Part shown: positions 16,575 through 24,538 of the stretch, in pieces
Layout: each line of letters starts with the position of its first letter
Numbering within the stretch: the first letter of the stretch is position 1
Source of the DNA: Actinacidiphila glaucinigra
Lineage (GTDB): Bacteria > Actinomycetota > Actinomycetes > Streptomycetales > Streptomycetaceae
Direction of reading: 5' to 3'
Assembly: GCF_900188405.1 (NCBI RefSeq)
Contig: NZ_FZOF01000021.1
Coordinates: 105,878 to 169,877 of the forward strand
DNA: 64,000 nt
The notes under the pieces: generated by a model
Databases searched by the model: none
Told to the model about the DNA's origin: nothing
What the model saw: the letters and a program-made list of their open reading frames with translations, nothing else
Position numbers and translations under genes: made by a program

Positions 16575-17168
16575 ATGAATCGACAGCAAGTGTCTCCGGC
16601 GGCGGGTGCCGGTGAAGCGCGGAAGCGGATAGAACAGGGAGACCCGCGCAAAGCCGTCCGCCCTGCGGGCTCGACCACCGTGTATGCCCCCGATGGGGAC
16701 ACGGTGGCCGTACAGCCCGGGGAAACGGTCCTGTCGCTGGCCGGCCCGGGGCGTCGTACAGTGGCCAAGGCCATCGACTTCGCTGTGTTCTTGATCATCG
16801 AGGTCGTGTTGATGTATCTACTGGGCGCAGTCGCCGACTTGGAGGGCGGCGCCTACTTCCTTCCGCTAATCCTCGTGTCCGTGGCCTGGTGGTCCGCCTA
16901 CGGTGCGGTTCAACTGCACCTGTGGGGGTGCACACTGGGCAAACGTGCAGCGGGACTCAGGGTGTACCGCGTCTGGGAGGGCACGACGCTGCCCACGTGG
17001 CGGCAGGCGTGGCTCCGCGAAGGGCCTGCGTCCCTCATCTACGTGATCCCGGGACTGAATGTGCTGGCAGGCCTGGCCAGAATCGTGAAGCTGCACAAGA
17101 ACCGGCCCTACCACCACAGCCAGGTCGACTTCGCACCAGGCACCGTGGTCGTACACCACCTGGGATGA
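16575..17168 (+). CDS. RDD family membrane protein
   Basis: A 197-residue integral membrane protein. Residues 1-55 are a cytoplasmic, polar N terminus. RRTVAKAIDFAVF at about 57-69 carries the Arg-Asp pair that begins the RDD domain. Hydrophobic segments follow at about 66-86 and 91-114, then GCTLGKRAAGLRV (the conserved loop of RDD proteins) and a third membrane segment near PASLIYVIPGLNVLAGLA. RDD proteins are poorly characterised; some act in cation/proton exchange. The start at ATG 16575 follows GGAAG at a good distance. It appears to be monocistronic. Confidence 0.8.
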   Translation: MNRQQVSPAAGAGEARKRIEQGDPRKAVRPAGSTTVYAPDGDTVAVQPGETVLSLAGPGRRTVAKAIDFAVFLIIEVVLMYLLGAVADLEGGAYFLPLILVSVAWWSAYGAVQLHLWGCTLGKRAAGLRVYRVWEGTTLPTWRQAWLREGPASLIYVIPGLNVLAGLARIVKLHKNRPYHHSQVDFAPGTVVVHHLG

Positions 17169-17612
17169 AACACGCCACCAGCCAGGGCACATCCCTTCCC
17201 CAATGAGCTGCCAGCTTCTGCGGGGTCATCCAGCAGTGCACCCGCGCCAACGGCCCACGAGCTCTACAGGTCAGCGAACGCTCGAGCACCGCTGCGCATA
17301 CGGTCAAGATCCTTCTAACCTGGACTCGCCAGTGCATAGAGCACCTCTTCGATGCCTTGGGCCAAAGCACTACCAACCAGTGCGCTGAACGGCCTGCAGG
17401 TCGTCCGCCTCCTGCCCCTCGGGTGAGCGGACAGCCCATGAGTCCGCGAATCGGCACGGGGCTCGCGATAAGCCGGGACCATCGCGGCCCGGCAAGGCTC
17501 GGTGACTGGGGCGCCTCCGTGACCCGACGAACCACGCCGTACCCAGCCGTCACGCGGCGGCCGTATCGCCCCTTGCCCAGGGCGGTGCGGCCGCCGCCTT
17601 TGCGTGCGCAAC

Positions 17613-17720
17613 ATGTCGCACGAGAGGGGAGGGAACACGAACGACACCGCATGGTCCGCCATGGACGACAGCACGTGGGCCGCGAGCGAAACGAGTTGGA
17701 GCTTCAGCGACCTGGGCTGA
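17613..17720 (+). CDS. Possible 35-residue Trp/Ser-rich microprotein
   Basis: ATG at 17613 opens a 35-codon frame with high third-position GC. The C-terminal half has three evenly spaced tryptophans (DTAWSAMDDSTW, then SETSWSFSDLG). A strong GGGGAGGG lies inside the frame, so translation might instead begin at the internal ATG at 17661. The composition is unlike the surrounding shadow frames. No maturation enzyme or transporter is nearby, so a peptide natural product is not supported. Confidence 0.25.
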   Translation: MSHERGGNTNDTAWSAMDDSTWAASETSWSFSDLG

Positions 17721-17877
17721 AGCCCACGCAGACGACGACGGCGGACCTCACTGCCTGCGGGTGGTGGGCCGGCAGTCACAAACGCCGGACGCTGCCACCC
17801 CACTGCGGGAAGAAGTTGGCCAACCCACCAGGACCGGCAAAGACATCCAACAGTCGGTGCAGGTCGAAAGGACGAAG

Positions 17878-17943
17878 ATGCACCCGCTGGTGTCACTCAC
17901 CGGGCGTGATGTGCATCACATGGCCGTGTGTGGGTGTCCATGA
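17878..17943 (+). CDS. Possible 21-residue peptide
   Basis: ATG at 17878 is preceded by AAAGGA at ideal spacing and opens a 21-codon frame ending in VCGCP before TGA. The ribosome site is better than that of many real genes in the window, but the frame is too short to judge from codon use. It could be a leader peptide; the next candidate gene starts 270 bases downstream. Confidence 0.2.
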   Translation: MHPLVSLTGRDVHHMAVCGCP

Positions 17944-18215
17944 TGGGCGACCCACAAACCGCTGAAGACTCGCACAGATGCTGGGAGCCTTCAGCAGACT
18001 CGAGGAACCTCTTCGACACGGCGTCCATGATCGCGTTCGCGGGGGCCCGTCATCCGGACCCGCGTGCAACGGAGTTGGCGGCACCCGGATGTATCGTCTG
18101 GCCAAGCACAAGGGAGCCCAACCCAGCCACCTGGCGCCAACCGAGGGCTGAACGGACTCCCTGAGTGCCACCCTGTCCGAACCGCGTGGAGACGCAAGCA
18201 CAGAAGAAGGCAGCG

Positions 18216-18353
18216 ATGCATCTTAGGCACTTCTACTCCCTGGCGAGCAAGTACCGCCGGACTCTCATGCTGCACATGGCGCGCGGCGCCGCGTACGGTG
18301 CTGGCACCACGGCCGTCAGCCTGTTCGCTGTCTGGTGGCAGCGCACGCACTAA
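18216..18353 (+). CDS. Small single-pass membrane protein
   Basis: A 45-residue protein beginning MHLRHFYSLASKYRR. It has a basic amphipathic N terminus and one hydrophobic segment (GAAYGAGTTAVSLFAVWW), ending WWQRTH. AAGG sits 6 bases before the ATG, and a hairpin terminator follows 15 bases after the stop, so it looks like a complete transcription unit. An upstream in-frame extension (from 18165) lacks a ribosome site. The family was not recognised. Confidence 0.5.
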   Translation: MHLRHFYSLASKYRRTLMLHMARGAAYGAGTTAVSLFAVWWQRTH

Positions 18354-18368
18354 GCCGAGTAGCTGAGC

Positions 18369-18395
18369 GGCCCGCCATCCACGCGATAGCGGGCC
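18369..18395 (+). terminator. Stem-loop after the small membrane protein gene
   Basis: A 7-bp GGCCCGC/GCGGGCC stem with a 13-base loop begins 15 bases after the stop codon at 18353. Confidence 0.5.
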
Positions 18396-18656
18396 TCTCG
18401 CCGTACTCCGCCGTCTGAAGCGGGAGAAGCCATGTCATGGACGACTGGTTCAAGCAGAGGCCGGTATGTGCGCTGTGCTGTTGCTGTGATCGTGGATCTA
18501 GAAGTCGACGTTGACGATTCCAACCCGACGGATCAACGAGAACGCCAGTTTCACCGCCCCAGCTCGCGGACTCTGTCCTCGCGCCAACGGTCTGCGGGTC
18601 CAGACGCGGTCGGCGGGCCCGTCGTCCTCACAGCAGGCTGGCCGTGTGGCCGCGGG

Positions 18657-19064
18657 TCAGTAACTGATGACGGCGGTGCCCTTGAAGAGTTCGCCGTCCT
18701 CAATCTTTTTCAGCTCAAAATAGTATGAGCCGTTTAGCGGGGCCTGGAGGAACTCCGCGCGCTGCTTGGCTTTGCAGTTGATCGTCTGTGATCCCATTGC
18801 CGTGTCCAAACCCACGCGTGAGCGCCAGAGTGTGACCTTGAGGTTCTTGGCAGGGGACGCGATACATTTCGTGATCAGGAGTCCGCTCTTGCCCCCATAC
18901 TTCAGGGGGAAGGGCTTGGTCTCCAGGGTGTGAAGAAATTCGAAGGACACGGTCCTGCTGGTCGCGCTCGCGGGCGTACCCTGTCCGAGGACCAGGGTCG
19001 CTGCACAGATCGCAGCGGCACCGACACGGATAATCCGTCGCCATGGACGTGAATCGATGGGCAC
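18657..19064 (-). CDS. Small secreted protein, unknown family
   Basis: A 135-residue exported protein. Residues 1-35 are a typical signal peptide (RPWRRIIR, hydrophobic core, cleavage near TPASA). The mature part is about 100 residues, beta-rich, with two cysteines (ITKCIA and TINCKAK) that could form a disulfide, and it ends FKGTAVISY. An AAGGAG site precedes the ATG at 19064. The family was not recognised; small two-cysteine secreted proteins of this kind are common in Streptomyces. Longer frames that include this region in other phases are shadows. Confidence 0.7.
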   Translation of the reverse strand: MPIDSRPWRRIIRVGAAAICAATLVLGQGTPASATSRTVSFEFLHTLETKPFPLKYGGKSGLLITKCIASPAKNLKVTLWRSRVGLDTAMGSQTINCKAKQRAEFLQAPLNGSYYFELKKIEDGELFKGTAVISY

Positions 19065-19220
19065 TTAGCTCTCCTTCCGGGAGTGAGATTTGAGCCTCCC
19101 AGGGATCCCGGATTGCAAAAATCCCGCAACCGGGTGAATGTTCGCAAGTCGAGAGATGGCCACTTCCAGGCCGGCCACCGCCGTGTGCCGTCGTGATTCG
19201 GCCGCAAAACCGGGAGCCGG

Positions 19221-19691
19221 TCAAATCGGTGGTGCGGGGCGACAACCCAGCCTTCCTTCTGGGTGTTTGTCGATCCATGCCAGGCTGCCGCGGTCCAGGC
19301 GGTTGCGGGCGCGGGTGACTGCGACGTAGGCGAGTCGGGCTTCGCCCTGGTCGATCGGGCCGGGGATCGGGTGGCCGTTCGGGTCGTTCTGGTCGGTGTC
19401 CTTGGGTGGGGTGAAGTCGGCGGCGATCCTGACGGCGGGCCATTTCCCTTGGCCTTGTGGGCGGTGGAGACGGTGACTTCGGCGGTGGACTCGTCGCCAA
19501 GCTTGTCGATGGCGTCCAGGATGGTTTCGGTGCCGTGCCGGTCCACGAGGTCGGTGAGGGGCTGTAGGTCTCCGCCGGCCGGGTCGTGGGGCGATCGCAG
19601 GGGACGAAGGGCGCGGGCGTGCGCCGTCGACCCGGACCCGCCGGCCGCCGCTCGGCGACGGCGGCATCACGATCACGCGGCGTTCGTCCAC
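19221..19691 (-). pseudogene. Chimeric remnant: 66-residue-family N terminus joined to a UvrD-like helicase C terminus
   Basis: The frame opens at GTG 19691 with RRVIVMPPSPSGGRRVRVDG, the N-terminal signature of the small family found intact at 48512. About 23 codons in, the resemblance ends, and the DNA carries the end of a UvrD/Rep-type helicase split over two frames: TETILDAIDKLGDESTAEVT and VSTAHKAKG in one frame (about 19450-19545), then WPAVRIAADFTPPKD and EARLAYVAVTRARNRLD in another (about 19270-19450). The last motif is helicase motif VI. The frameshift sits at about 19445-19455. The ATPase core is absent, so this is a non-functional recombination product. Confidence 0.65.
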
Positions 19692-20026
19692 GTCCGCGCC
19701 CAGGAAGCGCGGACCCTGGCCCGGTTCCCCGAACCCTTGCCCGGCGGGGGTGCTGGCGCATCACTCGTATGGGTCGCGTGGCTTGTGCACCCATCTAAGG
19801 GGCACACGGCCGCATAGTCGCCCGGCCGGAGGGTTCCCGGGAGTGCGCTGCCCTCCCCGCTGTACGTTTCACTGCTCCTTGGACGGTGCTCAATGCGCCA
19901 ACGACGCCATACAGGACCCGTCGTTGTGCTGCGGCTTCATCCGTCCACACCGATCCGAGCGCCACGGTCGACTCGCCAGCCGCTCGGTCAGCACGGAAGA
20001 TGGCTGAAGTGAGTAAGGGAGGAGCG

Positions 20027-20836
20027 ATGGGCAGCCTGGTCGTTGTAGGAGTGGACGGCTCGTCATCGAGTGATACCGCAGTGGCACAGGCCGCCCGGGA
20101 GGGCCAAAGGCGTCATGCGAAGCTCCGTGTGGTGCACGCCTTCAGTTGGCCGGTCGGGCCCATGTATGCGCCTCTGGACCCCTCGCCCCTCAATCGCATG
20201 GCGCACGACGCCGCACAGCTTGCCCGCGGTGTGGCGCCTGGCCTAGAGGTCACCGGCACTGTGGTGATCGGCGGTGCGGTGTCGGTGCTGACGGCCGAGT
20301 CTCGCGCTGCGGACCTGGTAGTCGTCGGTAGCCGCGGCGTAGGGGGTTTCATCGGCATGCTGCTGGGTTCGACGGCGGTGTCTTTGGCCGCCCATGCCGA
20401 GTGCCCGGTGATGGTAGTCCGGGAGGAACCGGATCGCACCGGGCCGATCGTGCTGGGCGTCGATGGCTCTTCTCATGGTGAGGAAGCGATCGAATTCGCC
20501 TTCGCCGAAGCAGCACGGCGCGGAAGTGAGATCATCGCCATGCACGCGTGGCTACCGGACTATGCGCCGCCCGGTACGGGCGTGGAGAGCGCGGAGCGTC
20601 TGCTGGCCCTGGCACTCGCCGGCCGCAGGGAGAGGTATCCGGACGTCGCGGTCAGACAAGAAGTGGCGAGCGGCGACACCCGCGAAGTCTTGATCGAGGC
20701 GAGCAAGACCGCTCAGCTGATGGTTGTCGGAGCCAGAGGGCGCGGCGGTTTCACTGGGTTGCTCCTGGGCTCGGTCAGCCAGGTGCTGCTGCACCACGCG
20801 CACTGCCCAGTCGCCGTAGTGCGGGGTAAGGCGTGA
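20027..20836 (+). CDS. Universal stress protein, tandem USP domains
   Basis: A 269-residue cytoplasmic protein made of two USP domains. Domain 1 (residues 1-135) starts VVVGVDGSSSS and ends with the ATP-binding motif GSRGVGGFIGMLLGSTAVSL, then CPVMVVRE. Domain 2 (from about 142) starts IVLGVDGSSHG and ends GARGRGGFTGLLLGSVSQVL, then CPVAVVRG. Both carry the G-2x-G-9x-G-S/T pattern, so ATP-type binding is expected. Tandem USPs in actinobacteria are linked to hypoxia, stress and dormancy. The start at ATG 20027 was chosen for its GGGAGGAG site; the frame is open from 19886 without coding character. A broken second USP copy lies downstream in inverted orientation. Confidence 0.9.
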   Translation: MGSLVVVGVDGSSSSDTAVAQAAREGQRRHAKLRVVHAFSWPVGPMYAPLDPSPLNRMAHDAAQLARGVAPGLEVTGTVVIGGAVSVLTAESRAADLVVVGSRGVGGFIGMLLGSTAVSLAAHAECPVMVVREEPDRTGPIVLGVDGSSHGEEAIEFAFAEAARRGSEIIAMHAWLPDYAPPGTGVESAERLLALALAGRRERYPDVAVRQEVASGDTREVLIEASKTAQLMVVGARGRGGFTGLLLGSVSQVLLHHAHCPVAVVRGKA

Positions 20837-20928
20837 TCACACGCATCTTCGTATGCATTACCCCCCGCGGCGACGTGCCGCCGGGACTGACGGAGACCGT
20901 GGGGGATGCTAGTCGTTCGTCCGCCCCT

Positions 20929-21102
20929 GTGAGCTCCGCACGTCGGGATCTGCGCCGCGCCATTGGGCACCGAACCCAGAAGCAAGCTGGCAAATCCGCC
21001 ACGTCCTCGCGCGCCAACCACCGTGAGGTGGGCGGTTTTGCTGGCATCGATCAATGCCTCGCGAGCGCTGCCCTGCACCACCGCGTGTCTCACTGCGATG
21101 TG
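20929..21102 (-). pseudogene. Universal stress protein remnant (inverted copy)
   Basis: On the minus strand, residues HIAVRHAVVQGSAREALIDA, then SKTAHLTVVGARGRGGFAS and LLLGSV, match the end of a USP second domain. The sequence then goes out of frame (PNGAAQIPTCGAH) where NGAAHHA..CPV would be expected. The remaining USP sequence is missing. It is related to, but clearly diverged from, the intact gene at 20027-20836, so it is not a recent duplication. Confidence 0.65.
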
Positions 21103-21329
21103 GGGGGGCGTCTTCCAACAGCCGGCTTCTGCGGGCTGCTCTTGGCACGCCATCGGGCGGCGTTGGCGCCGTTCGTCCCGCCGCGGCCCGCCTGCCACCG
21201 CTCTTCTTCGGCCTGGTCAACCGGCTCCTCGAGAGAACCTCGTGCACGGCTCATACCCAAACAGCAGCCACGGTGACGATGTTTCGATCAAGCATCGTCG
21301 CCGCGGCTGCTGCTTGCCTTGAGGCCGCG

Positions 21330-22073
21330 TCAGCCGGTCATGTCGTACTCGGCCCGGGCCTGGGTGAAACGGCCTGCGGCCAGGTCGTCCCGGCGGATCA
21401 CCCAGTGGACAAGGCCCATGTCGCCTTCGACCACCGCGCTTCCGATCTCCGCGAGCAGCACCCAGTCGCCCGGGCCGTGGTCGATGTCCATGACGGGATC
21501 GTTGTTCTCGACCCAGGGGTAGCCGCCGATCTGCACCGATCCGCCCGTCTGCATTTCGTCGGAGGTGTCCCACCACACCTCGCCCAGCTCGTCATTGTGC
21601 GGGAACCCCTCGATGTGGTCGCCGCGGTTGGGCAGCGAGGGATCGATCGCCAGACGGAGATCTCCGCCCGGGTAGACCTTCGGCGGCCGCTCACCGCCCG
21701 GACCGCGTTCGGCAACCGGCCTGCCTGCCGGGACGTGGACGAGCCGGGACCAGTCGCGATCGTCGCCGTACGGGGCGTTTTCGGATGTTTCCGCGAAGAA
21801 GAGCAGCGTGCCCTCCTTCGGCAGCGGGAGGTCCGTCGCGCCCGGTGGGATGACCGCGAGGTCGACCGAGGCGAGGAACGGCAAGTTCGGCACGGGCTCG
21901 TCCTCGGGCATCGGCGGCAGCCCGCCGAGCCGTCCGGCCACCGGGCCGTCGGTCGGCTCCCCTGTGCCCAGCGACGCGCACGGACGGACGATTGTGCCGA
22001 GCCACCGCTCGACCTCGTCCTGCGGTATGCCAAGGCGGAGGGCTTCGTCGCGGAACGGATCCATCGATCTCAT
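21330..22073 (-). CDS. DUF1963 (YwqG-like) protein
   Basis: About 247 residues with the features of the DUF1963 family. GRLGGLPPMPEDEPVPNLPF is the usual early motif (glycine-rich turn, then W/P-rich strand), followed by GTLLFFAETSE, YPGGDLRLAID, QIGGYPWVEN near residue 180 (the conserved G-G-x-P/W motif) and DWVLLAEI near the end. Proteins of this type are cytoplasmic and uncharacterised; they are often found near polymorphic toxins. ATG 22073 and ATG 22064 are both possible; the latter has GAAG upstream. Upstream, as far as the gluconokinase stop at 22585, there are about 510 bases without a gene. Confidence 0.8.
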   Translation of the reverse strand: MRSMDPFRDEALRLGIPQDEVERWLGTIVRPCASLGTGEPTDGPVAGRLGGLPPMPEDEPVPNLPFLASVDLAVIPPGATDLPLPKEGTLLFFAETSENAPYGDDRDWSRLVHVPAGRPVAERGPGGERPPKVYPGGDLRLAIDPSLPNRGDHIEGFPHNDELGEVWWDTSDEMQTGGSVQIGGYPWVENNDPVMDIDHGPGDWVLLAEIGSAVVEGDMGLVHWVIRRDDLAAGRFTQARAEYDMTG

Positions 22074-22584
22074 CTTCACAGAATATCCAGGGGGTGATCC
22101 GGGTGGTCCCCGTTGCCCATCCAGGCTCGCCACCATGCGCCACAAACCTCGCAAGACAGTCACACGCCGGTGCACCGGAAGGGGACGAGGAAGGTGCGGA
22201 CGCGACACAGTGGGACATCAGGGCCTCCTGTCCTCGGCTGACTCGACATCAGTGAGATGTTCAAGAGGCCCTGCTGCTATGCGCGGCCCAGCCTTGATCG
22301 CCTGAACAAGACCCGCTTGGACGGCAGTTCGAGCAAGACCCTGCCTTCCGGTTTGGGAATCGCTGCTCAGAGAAGGCCTTCCCCTGGCAAAGGGCAGCAG
22401 GCTCCGCGGCGTCTACGGGCCAGGTGGACGCCGCGGGTCGTACCGAAGAACACCACGTCGTCGGCACCCTTGGCTTTGACCGGTGGCAGCTGGCCTCCGC
22501 GCCATGATGCGGGACCGGGCATCACAGACTGGGCCGGGAAGCTGCATCCCGCATCGCTCCCACTCCCACCGCTTGCCGCCCCGG

Positions 22585-23109
22585 CTACAGCTGTCGCGCC
22601 AGCAGCTTGATTGCCAAGTCGGTTAGCGCGTCGGGAGCCGGTGTCGCGTCCAGATCGGTTCCTGGCTCGTCCGGTTCGAGGGGTTCGAGGGTGGCGAGCT
22701 GCGAGTTGAGAAGCGAGCCTGGCATGAAGTGGCCGTGGCGCCCTCGGAGCCGGTCCGCCAGCAACTCGCGGTCGGCCGTCAGCTGCAGGAAGAAGATGCC
22801 CGGGCAGGCCGCTCGCAGAGTGTCCCGGTACCGTCGCTTGAGTGCGGAACATGCGACCACCGCACCGGTGCCCGCCGTGTCGTGCTCGTACAACCAGCGG
22901 CCGATGGACTCCAGCCAAGGCCGGCGATCGGTGTCGTCGAGAGGCGTGCCGGCCGACATCTTGGCGATGCCGGCCGGGGAGTGGAAGTCGTCGCCGTCCG
23001 CGAAGGGGACGCCCAGCCGCTGCGCCAATAAGCGTGCCACCGTGGTCTTGCCGGTCCCTGCGACGCCCGTGACCGCGACGCACGGGGGTCGACGCTCAAG
23101 GCGGCCCAT
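22585..23109 (-). CDS. gntK: Gluconokinase
   Basis: A 174-residue P-loop kinase that phosphorylates gluconate to 6-phosphogluconate with ATP, feeding the pentose phosphate pathway. GVAGTGKTTVARLLAQRLG (residues 14-32) is the Walker A motif, DGDDFHSPAGIAKMSAGTPL is the gluconate-binding region typical of GntK, and CSALKRRYRD and RGRHGHFMPGSLLNSQLATL follow. The length matches the family. The start at 23109 overlaps the 3' end of the zwf-like gene by 14 bases, so the two are cotranscribed and probably translationally coupled. Together with the upstream genes it forms an operon for handling glucose, gluconate or oligosaccharides. Confidence 0.9.
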   Translation of the reverse strand: MGRLERRPPCVAVTGVAGTGKTTVARLLAQRLGVPFADGDDFHSPAGIAKMSAGTPLDDTDRRPWLESIGRWLYEHDTAGTGAVVACSALKRRYRDTLRAACPGIFFLQLTADRELLADRLRGRHGHFMPGSLLNSQLATLEPLEPDEPGTDLDATPAPDALTDLAIKLLARQL

Positions 23110-24538
23110 CAGACCCGTCACCCGGTAGCGCTTCGGGATGCAGCAGGTCGCTGCGCCGCCGTTGCGCGCCCTCGTGCGGCCGGGGAGGCGGTCCGTCGGA
23201 GCCGGCCGGGTACTCCTCCATCGGGACAAGGTTGTTCTCCCATGCGCTTAGCACGGGGGTCAGGACCCGCCATGCCTCTTCGGCCTCGTCGCCGCGGATG
23301 GACAGGGCAGGGTCGCCCTTCAGGACGTCCAGCAGGAGCCGGCCGTAGGCGGGCAGGTCGGGCGGTTCCATCCGTGCGGTCAGCGACAGCTGGGTGAGGT
23401 CCTGGGCGTGTGCGCCGATGCCCGTCATGTCGAGGGTCATCCCCTCCGGCTCCAGACCGAATCGGAGCACGTTGGGCAGGGCCTCTCCGTCGCGGCCGAA
23501 GGGCAGGTGGGGCACGGAGCGGAAGCGCACCGCGACCTCCTTGCGGTCCTGGCCGAGCGCCTTGCCGCTGCGCAGCCGGAACGTCGTCCCGGACCAGCGC
23601 CAGCTGTCCAGTTCCAGTTCGACCTCGGCGAAGGTCTCCGTGCACCGCCCGGGATCCACGCCCTCCTCGTCGATGTACGCGGGAATGCTGTGGTCGCCGA
23701 TCCGGCCGGATAGGTAGCGCGCGCGGCGCGTGCGGTGCACGACGTCGTAGTCGGTGAGGAGCCTGACGGACCGCAGCACGTCGACCTTCCGGTCGCGCAG
23801 GTCGCGCTCGCCGAGGGTGATCGGGGGCTCCATGGCCACGAGGCACAGGAGCTGCAGCAGGTGGTTCTGCACCATGTCCTTCAGCGCGCCGACGCCGTCG
23901 TAGTAGCCCGCCCGGCCTTCCAGGGCGAGGGTCTCGTCCCAGACGATCTCTACCTCCGCGATGTGGGTGCTGTTCCAGATGGGCTCCAGCACCCGGTTGG
24001 CGAGTCGGCTTCCGAGCACGTTCTGGACGGTCGTCATGGCGAGGAAGTGGTCGACCCGGAACACCGCCTGCTCCGGCACGAGACCGACGAGCAGCCGGTT
24101 CAGTTCGCGCGCGCTCGCCAGGTCCTCGCCGAACGGCTTCTCCAGCACGATCCGGCTGCCGTGCGGCAGGCCCGCGTCGTGCAGGGCGGTCACCATGTGC
24201 GGGAAGAGCGCAGGCGGAAGGGCCAAATAGACGGCGATCGGGTCGTCGCCGGCGACGACCGCGGCGACGTCGGCGGCGTTGGTGACGTCGGCCTGCCGGT
24301 AGCGCGCCGAGACCGCGACGGCCTCCCGGGCATCGGCGGGGCAGGAGCCTGCGTGACGGTCGAGCTGGTCGGCGCACCATTCGCGGAAGTGGTGCGTGTC
24401 CCAGTCCTCCCTGCTCGCGCCGGTCAGCTGGAAGCTGTCGCCGATGTGCCCCGCGGCCCGCAGGGCGGCGAGTGCCGGCAGCAGGTAGCGGGCGGTGAGG
24501 TCACCTGTGGCGCCGAAGACGGCGAGCCGATCGATCAT
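23096..24538 (-). CDS. zwf: Glucose-6-phosphate dehydrogenase homologue with altered substrate motif
   Basis: A 480-residue protein expected to oxidise a sugar 6-phosphate with NAD(P). GATGDLTARYLLPAL at 8-22 is the nucleotide-binding motif, EKPFGEDLASARELN is conserved, and GYYDGVGALKDMVQNH holds the catalytic histidine region. The signature that normally reads DHYLGKE is DHFLAMT here (in RVDHFLAMTTVQN), so the lysine that binds the substrate phosphate is replaced by methionine. Overall alignment across the rest of the protein looks normal. It starts at ATG 24538 in an ATGA overlap with the GH15 gene and is followed by gluconokinase. Either the substrate differs from glucose 6-phosphate or activity is reduced; this is inference. 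Confidence 0.85.
   Translation of the reverse strand: MIDRLAVFGATGDLTARYLLPALAALRAAGHIGDSFQLTGASREDWDTHHFREWCADQLDRHAGSCPADAREAVAVSARYRQADVTNAADVAAVVAGDDPIAVYLALPPALFPHMVTALHDAGLPHGSRIVLEKPFGEDLASARELNRLLVGLVPEQAVFRVDHFLAMTTVQNVLGSRLANRVLEPIWNSTHIAEVEIVWDETLALEGRAGYYDGVGALKDMVQNHLLQLLCLVAMEPPITLGERDLRDRKVDVLRSVRLLTDYDVVHRTRRARYLSGRIGDHSIPAYIDEEGVDPGRCTETFAEVELELDSWRWSGTTFRLRSGKALGQDRKEVAVRFRSVPHLPFGRDGEALPNVLRFGLEPEGMTLDMTGIGAHAQDLTQLSLTARMEPPDLPAYGRLLLDVLKGDPALSIRGDEAEEAWRVLTPVLSAWENNLVPMEEYPAGSDGPPPRPHEGAQRRRSDLLHPEALPGDGSDGPP

Larger units (their letters stand above)
17169..18215. other. Gene-poor kilobase with possible micro-ORFs
   Basis: No protein of ordinary size is convincing here. 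The open frames on both strands (17315-17896 minus, 17357-17965 plus) read as Arg/Pro/Gly-rich shadows. Two very short frames, at 17613-17720 and 17878-17943, are listed separately. No tRNA or obvious structured RNA was recognised. Confidence 0.4.

Noticed and set aside
17169..18215. Possible tRNA or structured RNA in the gene-poor kilobase
   Set aside because: No cloverleaf arms or T-loop consensus could be recognised by eye.
22257..23031. Plus-strand frames over the gluconokinase gene
   Set aside because: Shadows of gntK; no ribosome sites or motifs.
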